DNA of 32,546 nt, from contig SVMC01000021.1 in the NCBI GenBank assembly GCA_015067585.1, forward strand, positions 1 to 32,546, read 5' to 3'. This DNA is from Oscillospiraceae bacterium (lineage in GTDB: Bacteria > Bacillota > Clostridia > Oscillospirales > Oscillospiraceae). The notes under the pieces are model-generated. The model was not told where the DNA came from. It did no database searches and saw nothing but the letters and a program-made list of their open reading frames with translations. A program made the position numbers and the translations under genes. The number at the start of each line of letters is the position of its first letter. Position 1 is the first letter of the stretch. This document shows positions 23,593 to 31,627 of the stretch, piece by piece.

Positions 23593-26037
23593 ATGAAAAG
23601 GCGGATTATTGCGTTTTCTTTGGCGGTATGTTTACTCTATTCTTTATTTCCAATCACAGCTTTAGCGGTGGAAGCGGATGTAGTAGGTAGTGGTGAATTT
23701 GGAGCTTCTGGCAATAACCTAAAGTGGATGTTGGATAGCTTGGGAACAATGACAATTTCTGGAAACGGAAAAATGGTTGATGATACTCAATCGCAGTTTA
23801 GCAATCCTCCATGGTATGATTTACGGTATCAGGTCAAACAAGTAGTTATAGAGTCGGGGGTAAAAGATATTGGTAAAAGTGCTTTTTTAAACTGTAGCAA
23901 TCTTGTTAGTATTTCAATCCCAAACAGTATAATTAATATCGGAGATGATGCATTTAAGGGATGCAGTAGCCTTGGGAGGATCTTGCTTCCCGTGGAACTC
24001 AAATCTATTGGAAAGAATGCTTTTTGGAGTTGCAGTAGTTTGACTATTATTGAAATCCCGTATAGTGTTTCTGAAATTCAGGAAAAGGCTTTCAAAGGAT
24101 GTACAAGACTAAGTGTTATTTTCTTTGAGGGCGATTTGCCCATTATTAAAGATGATGCTTTTGGTGGAGTAACCGCTACCTGCTATTATCCTGCTGAAAA
24201 TACTAATTGGTCGGACTTGGTTAAGCAGAACTATGGAGGTACATTAGAGTGGCTGGCACAAGGGACATCGCCAATCTATGTTGCAAGTGGTACTTGTGGT
24301 GAGGAAGTGGAGTGGGCACTTGATATGGAAGGTACTCTAACCATTTCTGGAGAGGGAGCGATGGAGAATACCTCGTCAAACGAACGCCCTTGGCATGGTG
24401 TGCGTAATTCTATAACTGCTGTGGTTATCGAAAATGGGATTACTGTAATTAGTAACAACGCGTTTTATGATTGTAACAATTTGAACTATGTGACGATTTC
24501 GGACAGTGTGATTTCGATTGGAGATAGTGCATTCTCAAATTGCGGAAAATTGGAAAAAGTGATAATCGGAAACAATGTAACCACCATTGGAGAATATGCA
24601 TTTACCAGATGTACCAGCTTGACTGATATCATTATTCCAAATAGTGTTGTTGGTATTGATACTGAGGCATTCTCTTATTGTTTTGGTTTGATAGATTTGA
24701 CCATCGGAAACGGTGTTAAATATATTGGATATCAGGCATTTATCTCTTGTGATAGCTTGGTTTCTGTAGTTCTTCCTGACAGCGTAACTACTATTGGAGA
24801 ATCGGCATTTGCATATTGTGAAAAGATAACCAATTTGACTATCGGAGAAAGTGTTGATAAAATTAGCCATTGGGCATTCGCTTTTTGTGAAAGCTTGAAC
24901 GATGTGAAGATTCCAGATAGTGTTACAACTATTGAAAGTCAGGCATTTTACAATTGCAGTAGTCTGGTTAATCTGGATATTGGCAGTAGCATTTCTACTA
25001 TTACTTTTGGAACATTTGCCAATTGCGATAATTTGACAACTGTGAGAATTCCTGATAGTGTTTCGTCTATAGAGGATTGTGCATTTGCGGAATGTGTAAG
25101 TTTGGGCGAAATTGTTTTTTGCGGTGATGCTCCCTTTATGGGGAAGGATGTGTTCCGTTATGTGACTGCAATAGCCTATTACCCGTACGATCATGCATTC
25201 TGGACAGAAAGCATGATGCAGAATTATGGTGGCAGAATTACTTGGACTCAATACACCCCTGATGATCATGAGCATGCCTATGCGGATGAGATAACTACTC
25301 CAAGCTGCACAGAGAAGGGTTATACTACGTTTGTTTGTTCTTGTGGAGATACATATATTGGTAACGAAGTTCCGGCACTTGGCCACAGCTTTGGCGAATG
25401 GGAAGTGGTCACCCCCGCCACCGGAACCTCCGAAGGGGAAGAACTGCGCGAGTGTTCCGGCTGCGGTCTGGAAGAGCGCCGCGCTACCGAAAAGCTGACC
25501 CATTCCTTCGTGGATGTGCCCGCAGGCGCCTTCTATGAGAACCCCGTCCTCTGGGCGGTGGCAAAGGGCATCACCTCCGGCACCAGCGACGGCTCCACCT
25601 TCAGCCCCAACATGATCTGCACCCGTGCGCAGGTGGTCACCTTCCTGTGGCGTGCGGCAGGTTCCCCTGAACCCATCTCCACCGCAAATCCCTTCACGGA
25701 CATCGTAGAAGGCAGCTACTATTACAAGGCAGTTCTGTGGGCCGTGGAGAATGAAATCACCTCCGGCACCGGCAACGGAACCACCTTCTCCCCGGATATG
25801 GAATGCACCCGTGCGCAGGTGGCCACCTTCCTGTGGCGCACCGCCGGCAAACCCGCCGCTGAAAGCAGCACCCATCCCTTCCGGGACATTTTGGCCGGCA
25901 GCTACTATTATGATGCTGTCCTGTGGGCTGTGGAAGCCGGCGTCACCAACGGTACCGGCGACGGCAGCACCTTCTCCCCCGACAAGAGCTGCACCCGCGC
26001 CGAGATCGTCACCTTCCTCCACCGCGCCATAGCTTAA
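23593..26037 (+). CDS. Secreted BspA-type leucine-rich-repeat protein with three SLH domains
   Basis: This 814-residue surface protein has a signal peptide (MKRRIIAFSLAVCLLYSLFPITALAVEA, cleaved after about residue 26). Two LRR_5 (BspA/TpLRR) blocks follow, each opened by a W-L-x-x-G-T-x-T-I-S-G unit. The first has about four repeats, the second about ten with the pattern IPDSVTTIGESAFAYCxxL. Next come two C-G-type linker repeats (HEHAYADEI... and GHSFGEWEV...). Three SLH domains, about 637-685, 698-750 and 760-814 (YYYKAVLWAVENEITSGT type), would anchor it to the cell wall. The LRR part is AT-rich and the last 220 codons are GC-rich. AAGGAGGGG precedes the ATG. A likely role is adhesion or binding (inference). 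Confidence 0.9.
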   Translation: MKRRIIAFSLAVCLLYSLFPITALAVEADVVGSGEFGASGNNLKWMLDSLGTMTISGNGKMVDDTQSQFSNPPWYDLRYQVKQVVIESGVKDIGKSAFLNCSNLVSISIPNSIINIGDDAFKGCSSLGRILLPVELKSIGKNAFWSCSSLTIIEIPYSVSEIQEKAFKGCTRLSVIFFEGDLPIIKDDAFGGVTATCYYPAENTNWSDLVKQNYGGTLEWLAQGTSPIYVASGTCGEEVEWALDMEGTLTISGEGAMENTSSNERPWHGVRNSITAVVIENGITVISNNAFYDCNNLNYVTISDSVISIGDSAFSNCGKLEKVIIGNNVTTIGEYAFTRCTSLTDIIIPNSVVGIDTEAFSYCFGLIDLTIGNGVKYIGYQAFISCDSLVSVVLPDSVTTIGESAFAYCEKITNLTIGESVDKISHWAFAFCESLNDVKIPDSVTTIESQAFYNCSSLVNLDIGSSISTITFGTFANCDNLTTVRIPDSVSSIEDCAFAECVSLGEIVFCGDAPFMGKDVFRYVTAIAYYPYDHAFWTESMMQNYGGRITWTQYTPDDHEHAYADEITTPSCTEKGYTTFVCSCGDTYIGNEVPALGHSFGEWEVVTPATGTSEGEELRECSGCGLEERRATEKLTHSFVDVPAGAFYENPVLWAVAKGITSGTSDGSTFSPNMICTRAQVVTFLWRAAGSPEPISTANPFTDIVEGSYYYKAVLWAVENEITSGTGNGTTFSPDMECTRAQVATFLWRTAGKPAAESSTHPFRDILAGSYYYDAVLWAVEAGVTNGTGDGSTFSPDKSCTRAEIVTFLHRAIA

Positions 26038-26187
26038 ATAATGACAACATGGTTCCCATGGTTCTCGTATCGAAGACGAGGGACGGCTTTGTGCCTTCGG
26101 AGGAATTCTTGACTATTATCCAACAATAATTCGCAATAGATCTGCGTTCAGAGCGATTTCCTACAAGCAACGGATGGAGTGGTTATG

Positions 26188-26934
26188 ATGAAATTACATA
26201 AACTTACAATTTATATACTATCGCTATGTATCGCGGCTTGCTTCTTTATCGTCTCTCCGACGGTCTGCTGTGCGGCGAGTGCGGGCTTTGAAACCGTTGA
26301 TTTGAGCGAAGAGAGAATTGCGGAAATTTATCCCAGATGGGAGCTTGCATTGATCGATGAACCCGATGTGAAGCAGGGCTTTGTCTGCTTTGATGTGAAT
26401 CCATCCGGGCATTACGCATTGGGTTTTGGTGAAACGGATAAGAAAGCCGTTCTTGTTTATGATGAAAACGGAAACTATCTATACGGGTTTTCGTTCAACA
26501 CCGGGTCATTCGGCGTTGGTTGGGATGGGAATGATTTGATCCTATACTCAGTTCGCGGCGATCTGGCAATCTGCATCGATCGTCAGGGACAGTGCCTATG
26601 GATGAAGGATATTCCACAAACATCGCACAACTCCGACATCTGGAGAAAGGAAGTGGAAGCGAATACCCGTGTCAAGGAGGATGCCACATACAAAGCGGAG
26701 CATTGGCTGTATAACAACGAAACATTACACTGGGGGATTTACACCCGCCTGATAAAAACTCTGCCCACCGGCGAAGAAATCGTCCTGTTTGACCAGACAC
26801 AGGGAACAATTTTGCGAAGAGCGATTCCTCTTATGTTTGCAAGCTGCATATCCCTTATCTCTGCACCGATTATAGTGCTGTGTTGTATATCGAAAAAACA
26901 AAAGACAGGGCAAAAGACAGACGAGCGAAGCTGA
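26188..26934 (+). CDS. Unknown membrane-anchored extracytoplasmic protein
   Basis: This 248-residue protein has an N-terminal signal or anchor segment (about 5-28, ending TVCCAASA), a predicted extracytoplasmic region and a C-terminal transmembrane helix (about 210-232) followed by a basic tail (SKKQKTGQKTDERS). The central region has short strands such as GHYALGFGETDKKAVLVYDENGNYLYGF, resembling propeller-type repeats that read out a value per blade. GGAG lies eight bases before ATG 26188; ATG 26185 is an alternative start. It is AT-richer than the core genes and 50 bases upstream of another membrane-anchored protein of similar style. I do not recognise the family. Confidence 0.65.
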   Translation: MKLHKLTIYILSLCIAACFFIVSPTVCCAASAGFETVDLSEERIAEIYPRWELALIDEPDVKQGFVCFDVNPSGHYALGFGETDKKAVLVYDENGNYLYGFSFNTGSFGVGWDGNDLILYSVRGDLAICIDRQGQCLWMKDIPQTSHNSDIWRKEVEANTRVKEDATYKAEHWLYNNETLHWGIYTRLIKTLPTGEEIVLFDQTQGTILRRAIPLMFASCISLISAPIIVLCCISKKQKTGQKTDERS

Positions 26935-26984
26935 GAATCCATTATAGATTGGATGCAGCATGGAAAGAAAGGCGGCGCAATGTA

Positions 26985-27980
26985 ATGAAGTCAACAAAAA
27001 AACCGATACTCAAATATGCAGTTGCTTTGTTTTTGGGCTTCGTGGTTATGCTTTGGCTTTTCCTGGGCATTCCGCTCCAAACGATTTCTTCAAGTCAGAA
27101 CGAAAGTATCGCACGGCAATTTCTTCCAAACTTCTTGAAGCCGAACGAATCGTTCTTTTTTCAGGATCTGAAGGGGAATATGTACCGTCACACCTATCGC
27201 GGTATGTTGTGGCAATATCATCTTGGAATCCCGGTTCCTGTTGGAGAAGCAAGGAAGGTGGTTCCTGTGGATGATGGGGTTGCTTTTACTCGCTACAGCG
27301 ACGATTCAAAGGGCGTTTTTCTGTATCAGGATCATCGCATAAAGAAACTCCCGGAACAATTTACGAATGTCTGCTGGGATGGGACGCAACTGCTTCTTTG
27401 GGAGGAAGAATCCGGAAGCATATATTCCTATCGGGAGGATCTGCTTGTGCCTGTTTTTCAGGCAGACCCGTCAGATGCTTTTTACCCTCAAACGGTGTTT
27501 CTTGCATCGGAACGATGGGTTGTTATTGGCATGGACTTTGATGAAACCCTTGTTTTTGACAGAGAACAGGGGAAACTTGTAACCTATGATCTGGATCTCA
27601 TGGATATCAGTTGTGGTGCGTTTCTTTATCAAGATGCGCTGTTTATTGTAGTGGATGACCAAAGTAAGGATTCTCTGACCATACTTGATTTAACCTCAGG
27701 TGAAAAGACAGAACTTGATATTGGGGTTGGACCTATCGGAGAAGGCAATGCAAATTTTTCTGCAGCCTTAAATCAGGAGAGGTCGGTTTTGTACCTTTCT
27801 GTGCGTGCAAATTGGCCTCTGTACTTTGAAGTAGATGATCAAACAACCACGATAGCAATTGATTTGAAAACACTGTCGATGGAGAAGCTAAACGACGAAT
27901 TCTATTCCGGTCTTTTCATGAAAGACGGGAAGCTGTACGGAACAAAACCAAAGACCGGTATTGTCGTTCGGCTGCAATGA
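26985..27980 (+). CDS. Unknown membrane-anchored protein with propeller-like repeats
   Basis: This 331-residue protein starts with a basic stretch and one transmembrane helix (about 11-31, AVALFLGFVVMLWLFLGIPL). A large extracytoplasmic domain of repeated beta-type segments follows, such as KGVFLYQDHRIKKL, WDGTQLLLWEEESGSIYSY and DSLTILDLTSGEKTEL, typical of beta-propeller sensors. The start at 26985 is chosen because the protein proper begins with MKSTKKP; AAAGG lies about 12 bases upstream, which is long. It follows the previous gene by 50 bases and ends before a terminator, so the two probably form one transcript. No function can be assigned. Confidence 0.65.
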   Translation: MKSTKKPILKYAVALFLGFVVMLWLFLGIPLQTISSSQNESIARQFLPNFLKPNESFFFQDLKGNMYRHTYRGMLWQYHLGIPVPVGEARKVVPVDDGVAFTRYSDDSKGVFLYQDHRIKKLPEQFTNVCWDGTQLLLWEEESGSIYSYREDLLVPVFQADPSDAFYPQTVFLASERWVVIGMDFDETLVFDREQGKLVTYDLDLMDISCGAFLYQDALFIVVDDQSKDSLTILDLTSGEKTELDIGVGPIGEGNANFSAALNQERSVLYLSVRANWPLYFEVDDQTTTIAIDLKTLSMEKLNDEFYSGLFMKDGKLYGTKPKTGIVVRLQ

Positions 27981-27989
27981 CACGGAAAG

Positions 27990-28015
27990 TCCCCGCCGCA
28001 AAGCGGGGATTTTTA
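27990..28015 (+). terminator. Intrinsic terminator of the two-gene membrane protein unit
   Basis: A 7-bp stem (TCCCCGC / GCGGGGA) with a 6-base loop is followed by TTTTTATT, just past the stop of the 331-residue gene. Confidence 0.88.
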
Positions 28016-28057
28016 TTGCAAGGCAAAACATAGCGGCTGTTCTGCGATTCTGTAAGC

Positions 28058-29125
28058 CTAAGTTCCCTTTTGTAACGCGGTATCCATCAGCTCATAGACC
28101 TGCCGCAGCAGGGTGGCACCGATGGGGAACAGCAGCATGCCTGCGATGCCGCACAGCTTGAAGCCTGCGTAAATGGCCAGAAGGGTCATGAGAGGATTGA
28201 GACCCAACTGACGGCCAACGAGCCGTGGCTCTATGGCGGTGCGGGTCAGGGCGGTGATGCCGTAGAGCAGCACCAGAGCCAATCCTCTCTGGGTGTCCCC
28301 CTGCAGCAGCAGGATGGTGCCCCAGGGCAGCAGGATGACGCCCGCTCCGAGCACCGGCAGAGCATCCACCACCGCAATGATCGCCCCCAACAGCAGGGCA
28401 AAGGGCAGGCGCAAAAACAATAGTCCCGCCGTCACGATGGCGAAGGTCAGGACCAGCAGCTTGAGCTGGGCTTTGAACCAACTGCTTAATACCTCCCGAA
28501 ACTGCTTCCTGAACCGGTGAAGATGGATCCGCCAACGCAGGGGCAGCTTGCTTTTGACCCATTTTTTCAGCTCCGGTAATCTGGCGCAGAGCATAAAGCT
28601 GGACAGCACCGCCGTCACTGCAAACAGTAACACATCCGGAAGGCTTGTCACCATCCCGCCCATCATGGAAAAGGCGGTATCGGAAAGGCGCTCGCCCAGG
28701 TGGGAACTTTGCCCGATGAGATCCTCCGTCCATCCCCGCAGGGTGGGGGCAATTCCGGCAGGCGCTTTGCTGCAAAGCTCCAAAAGCCAGACCTGCACCC
28801 GATGTAATGGCCCTTCCATGGAGGCGGTCACAGCAGGAAGCTCTGCCATCAGTACCCCGAGCTGAGAAAACGCGGTGCGAAGCAGCAGCCAGAGTCCCGT
28901 GACCAGTGCCAGAAATACAGCACTGACGCACAGGAAGGTGGCGGCCCATTGAGGCAATCGCAGCCCCTTTTGCAGCCGCTGAGAAATGGGGTATGCCAGC
29001 TTCGCCACCAGAAGACCGATGAGAAAGGGCAGCCCCACCGGCAGAAAACAGGTCACCGTCAGCCATAAAAGGGCAATGCCCGCCGCTGAGATCAGCGAGA
29101 TGCGAAGAATTTTTTGTCCGGTCAT
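28058..29125 (-). CDS. AI-2E family permease, YtvI-like sporulation membrane protein
   Basis: This 355-residue integral membrane protein has the AI-2E/PerM family layout. There are hydrophobic helices near the N-terminus (about 10-28, 31-50 and 66-88), a long extracytoplasmic loop (about 90-155) and a cluster of C-terminal helices. The family pattern ALLLGAIIAVVDALPVLGAGVILLPWG and IEPRLVGRQLGLNPLMTLLAIYAG are clear. In spore formers this branch is often YtvI, a membrane protein needed for sporulation; that subfamily call is an inference. ATG 29125 is chosen over GTG 29134 because AAAGGAG lies eight bases before it. It is single and divergent from the ACT-protein gene. Confidence 0.8.
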   Translation of the reverse strand: MTGQKILRISLISAAGIALLWLTVTCFLPVGLPFLIGLLVAKLAYPISQRLQKGLRLPQWAATFLCVSAVFLALVTGLWLLLRTAFSQLGVLMAELPAVTASMEGPLHRVQVWLLELCSKAPAGIAPTLRGWTEDLIGQSSHLGERLSDTAFSMMGGMVTSLPDVLLFAVTAVLSSFMLCARLPELKKWVKSKLPLRWRIHLHRFRKQFREVLSSWFKAQLKLLVLTFAIVTAGLLFLRLPFALLLGAIIAVVDALPVLGAGVILLPWGTILLLQGDTQRGLALVLLYGITALTRTAIEPRLVGRQLGLNPLMTLLAIYAGFKLCGIAGMLLFPIGATLLRQVYELMDTALQKGT

Positions 29126-29176
29126 AGGTAGCACTCCTTTCTGTGCGTTTTATTGAGCGGTGGGCAGGAATTGTGG

Positions 29177-29205
29177 TTGAAATCCACGGGAATATGTGAT
29201 AGAAT
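29177..29205 (+). promoter_or_regulatory. Sigma-A-type promoter for the ACT-domain gene
   Basis: TTGAAA (29177-29182), a 17-base spacer and TAGAAT (29200-29205) lie about 50 bases upstream of the start at 29258. Confidence 0.72.
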
Positions 29206-29257
29206 GTGTGTCACGAGAACAAATGCACACCCATGGCATACACACAGGAGGAATGAC

Positions 29258-29698
29258 ATGGATAAGAAGCCCAAATATTATATCGTAGAGGCATCTGCCC
29301 TGCCGGAGGTGTTCCTCAAGGTGGCCCAGACCAAGCATCTTTTAGAGAACGGCACCGCCACTACGGTGAATGATGCCGCCCGCATCACCGGCATTTCCCG
29401 CAGCGCCTTTTATAAGTACCGGGATGCCATCTTCCCCTTCCAGGATCTGATGTCCGGCCGGATCATCACCTTCCAGATGATGCTGCGGGATGAGACCGGA
29501 TGTTTGTCCGCTGTATTATCCAGTTTTGCCCAATATGGCGCAAATATACTCACCATCAACCAGACAATTCCAAATAATGGCTGCGCCAGTGTCACCATCA
29601 CAGCGGAGACCATCGCCCTGCGCTGCGCTGTGGAAGAGCTGCTGCATCACATCTCCGAGGTCACCGGGGTACTGCGGGCAGAAATCCTGGCCGGCTGA
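29258..29698 (+). CDS. pheB: PheB-like ACT domain protein (UPF0735)
   Basis: This 146-residue protein matches Bacillus PheB/YszB in length and layout. The N-terminal helix-turn-helix-like segment includes YYIVEASALPEVFLKVAQTK and the conserved ISRSAFYKYRDAIFPF. The C-terminal half (about 70-146) is an ACT domain with DETGCLSAVLSSFAQYGANILTINQ. ACT domains usually sense amino acids, which suggests regulation of aromatic or aspartate-family metabolism. The symbol follows Bacillus usage; the biochemical role is poorly known. AGGAGG lies before the ATG and a promoter lies upstream. No amino-acid biosynthesis partner is adjacent. Confidence 0.88.
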   Translation: MDKKPKYYIVEASALPEVFLKVAQTKHLLENGTATTVNDAARITGISRSAFYKYRDAIFPFQDLMSGRIITFQMMLRDETGCLSAVLSSFAQYGANILTINQTIPNNGCASVTITAETIALRCAVEELLHHISEVTGVLRAEILAG

Positions 29699-29717
29699 TC
29701 ATGAAAGCATAAGCGAA

Positions 29718-29748
29718 GCCCCCTCGTCATAGTCTATGGCGAGGGGGC
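29718..29748 (+). other. GC-rich hairpin covering the ribosome site of the following gene
   Basis: GCCCCCTCG (29718-29726) pairs perfectly with CGAGGGGGC (29740-29748), and an inner CATAG/CTATG stem extends it. The following CTGTTTATG has too few T residues for a strong terminator. The 3' arm contains GAGGGGG, the only ribosome site for the gene at 29755. It may work as a weak terminator, a translational block, or both. Confidence 0.7.
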
Positions 29749-29754
29749 CTGTTT

Positions 29755-30246
29755 ATGAAAAAAGCATTTACGCTATCCTTTTTCGCGGCAGCAGTTTTGG
29801 GGGCCGCATGGCATTTTCTCTACCATTTGCTGCCCTGTCCGCTGACGGCAGTGCTCTCACCGGTGAATGAAAGTGTATGGGAGCATCTGAAGCTATTGTA
29901 CTTTCCGCCGCTGGCCGTGGGGATCGTCATGAGCCTTCGCTGGAAGCTGGCGCAAAAGCGCTTCTGGAGCGCCATGGCAGCGGTGCTTCTCTTTATGCCG
30001 GCGGTGCTTTTAGGCAGCTTCTATGCCCTGACGGCGGGCTTTGGTGTGGCGGCAAGCCTTGCCTTTGACATTGCGCTGTATTATATCACACTGATCCTTG
30101 GTTGGTTCCTGCTTTACCGTCTGAGCCGCAGCGGAGCAGCGCAGGCGTGCTTCGGGCCGCTTCTGATCGGCAGCGGTACCTTTGGAGCAGCTTTGGTGGT
30201 GTTTACCATCGCGGCGCCAGCCCTACCGATTTTTATGGCAATTTGA
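29755..30246 (+). CDS. Small membrane protein, DUF6512-like
   Basis: This 163-residue protein has about five transmembrane helices (about 5-24, 48-62, 70-90, 97-121 and 133-160). The first loop carries LSPVNESVWEHLKLLYFPP, which I associate with DUF6512-type membrane proteins. That assignment is from memory and moderate. The ATG at 29755 follows GAGGGGG at eight bases, but this ribosome site lies in the 3' arm of a strong hairpin. Function is unknown. The gene ends just before the infC promoter. Confidence 0.75.
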   Translation: MKKAFTLSFFAAAVLGAAWHFLYHLLPCPLTAVLSPVNESVWEHLKLLYFPPLAVGIVMSLRWKLAQKRFWSAMAAVLLFMPAVLLGSFYALTAGFGVAASLAFDIALYYITLILGWFLLYRLSRSGAAQACFGPLLIGSGTFGAALVVFTIAAPALPIFMAI

Positions 30247-30269
30247 TCGGATTTTTTTCGCAAAAACAG

Positions 30270-30298
30270 TTGACAAACAGAAGTTTTCGTGTTATCAT
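30270..30298 (+). promoter_or_regulatory. Promoter of the infC-rpmI-rplT operon
   Basis: A perfect TTGACA (30270-30275), a 17-base spacer and TATCAT (30293-30298) form the strongest promoter in the window. It lies about 145 bases upstream of infC. Confidence 0.88.
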
Positions 30299-30304
30299 AT
30301 AGCG

Positions 30305-30444
30305 CGACAAGAAAGAAGGTACAGTAGCACCTCACCTCAAGATCTTTCAAAGAGGTCAACATTGGCAATGCCCCGGGTTGGGGTATGTCTTTGTGCGGGT
30401 GCGGCTGTGCATCCGCTTTTCATTTTTATTGGAGGTGCTTCACC
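30305..30444 (+). promoter_or_regulatory. infC operon leader with attenuator (L20-leader-like)
   Basis: The roughly 140-base untranslated leader holds an ATGCCCC...GGGGTAT stem near 30368-30386. An intrinsic terminator follows at 30395-30430 (GCGGGTGC / GCATCCGC with one G-U, then TTTTCATTTTT), before the infC ribosome site. In low-GC Gram-positives this operon is regulated by ribosomal protein L20 binding to such a leader. The position and terminator fit, but the L20-binding fold was not verified. Confidence 0.65.
30395..30430 (+). terminator. Attenuator terminator in the infC leader
   Basis: An 8-bp stem with a 6-base loop is followed by TTTTCATTTTTATT, immediately upstream of the infC ribosome site. 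Confidence 0.78.
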
Positions 30445-30963
30445 ATCGCTAAGTTAGACCATCAGATCAATTCCGACATTCGTGATAAAGAGATCCGAGT
30501 GATCGGCAACGACGGCGCAATGCTGGGTATCATGTCCGCAGAGACGGCACTGCAGATGGCAGAGGAACAGGGCTTTGACCTGGTCAAGATCTCTCCCAAC
30601 GCGGTCCCCCCGGTATGCAAGATCATGGACTACGGCAAGTACCGTTTCGACCTGCTCAAGAAAGAAAAGGAAGCCCGGAAAAACCAGCGGGTGGTCGAGA
30701 TCAAGGAGATTCGTATGTCTCCCAGCATCGACACCAACGACTTCAACGTCAAGCTCAAGAATGCGCTGAAGTTCCTGAAGGAAGGCAACCGGGTCAAGGT
30801 CACTGTGCGCTTCCGCGGCCGTGAAATGGCCCACACCAACATCGGTGAGGGACTCCTGCGCTCTTTTGGCGAGGGTTGTGCTGAGGTCGCCAACATGGAG
30901 AAGAACCCCAAGCTGGACGGCAGACATATGAGTATGTTCCTGTCTCCGAAAAATGGTAAGTAA
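30445..30963 (+). CDS. infC: Translation initiation factor IF-3 (ATC start codon)
   Basis: This 172-residue protein binds the 30S subunit, blocks premature 50S joining and checks start codon pairing. The N-domain (DHQINSDIRDKEIRVIGNDG, LVKISPNAVPPVCKIMDYGKY), the linker (KKEKEARKNQ) and the C-domain (RFRGREMAHTNIGEGLL) are all present. The coding sequence starts at ATC 30445, seven bases after GGAGGTG. No ATG, GTG or TTG is available at the proper place, and the in-frame ATG at 30385 lies upstream of the attenuator. A non-AUG start is a conserved trait of infC that lets IF3 limit its own synthesis. It is first in the operon with rpmI and rplT. Confidence 0.95.
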   Translation: MAKLDHQINSDIRDKEIRVIGNDGAMLGIMSAETALQMAEEQGFDLVKISPNAVPPVCKIMDYGKYRFDLLKKEKEARKNQRVVEIKEIRMSPSIDTNDFNVKLKNALKFLKEGNRVKVTVRFRGREMAHTNIGEGLLRSFGEGCAEVANMEKNPKLDGRHMSMFLSPKNGK

Positions 30964-31000
30964 TGCTTTCATAAGCTGATAATACGGAAGGAGTACCAAT

Positions 31001-31198
31001 ATGCCGAAACTGAAGACCCACAGTGGTGCGAAGAAGAGATTCAACCTCACCAAGTCCGGTAAGGTTAAGAGAGCCCACGCATTCAAGAGCCATATCCTCA
31101 CCAAGAAGGACACCAAGCGTACCCGCCGTCTGAGAACGACGACCTATGCTGATGACACCAACGTGGAAACCATCAAGAAGATGATTCCCTACAAATAA
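31001..31198 (+). CDS. rpmI: 50S ribosomal protein L35
   Basis: This 65-residue, very basic ribosomal protein has the L35 signature [12 protein letters not shown] near the start, [11 protein letters not shown] in the middle and a C-terminal KKMIPYK. GGAAGGAG precedes the ATG, 37 bases after infC. It binds the 23S rRNA in the large subunit and is co-transcribed with infC and rplT. Confidence 0.97.
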   Translation: MPKLKTHSGAKKRFNLTKSGKVKRAHAFKSHILTKKDTKRTRRLRTTTYADDTNVETIKKMIPYK

Positions 31199-31219
31199 GC
31201 CGAACAGGAGGATATATAA

Positions 31220-31573
31220 ATGGCACGAGTAAAAGGCGCGATGATGACGCGCAAGAGAAGAAATAAGACCCTGAAGCTGGCCAAGTCCTACTGGGGCTCC
31301 AAGTCTACCCACTTTAAGATGGCCAAGCAGGCTGTTAAGAAGTCCGGCGTTTACGCATATGTTGGCCGCAAGCTCAAGAAGAGAGATTTCCGCCGCCTGT
31401 GGATCACCCGTATCTCCGCTGCAGTGGCTCCCTTCGGCCTGAACTACAGCCGCTTCATGTACGGTCTGAAGAAGGCCGGCATCGAAATGAACAGAAAGTC
31501 CCTGTCCGAACTGGCTATCAACGACGCTGCCGCTTTCGCAGCTCTGGTAGACCTGGCAAAGGCTGCTCTCTAA
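31220..31573 (+). CDS. rplT: 50S ribosomal protein L20
   Basis: This 117-residue protein is an early assembly protein of the large subunit that binds 23S rRNA. In many bacteria it also represses its own operon. The basic N-terminal extension ([21 protein letters not shown]) and the globular part ([37 protein letters not shown]) are typical. AGGAGG precedes the ATG, 21 bases after rpmI. It is the last gene of the operon and is followed by a strong terminator. Confidence 0.97.
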   Translation: MARVKGAMMTRKRRNKTLKLAKSYWGSKSTHFKMAKQAVKKSGVYAYVGRKLKKRDFRRLWITRISAAVAPFGLNYSRFMYGLKKAGIEMNRKSLSELAINDAAAFAALVDLAKAAL

Positions 31574-31590
31574 TATCATATCGATAATTT

Positions 31591-31622
31591 ACCCGCCGTG
31601 GAAAAATCCACGGCGGGTTTTG
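31591..31622 (+). terminator. Intrinsic terminator of the infC-rpmI-rplT operon
   Basis: A perfect 12-bp stem (ACCCGCCGTGGA / TCCACGGCGGGT) with an AAAA loop is followed by a short T-run. Confidence 0.9.
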
Positions 31623-31627
31623 CCATA

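Noticed and set aside
24535-26022. 495-codon open frame opposite the LRR/SLH gene
   Set aside because: It is antisense to repeats; its apparent repeats mirror those of the real gene.
30385-30444. Upstream in-frame ATG of infC
   Set aside because: The 20 extra residues would be encoded by the leader and attenuator hairpin. The family N-terminus begins at 30445 behind a strong ribosome site.
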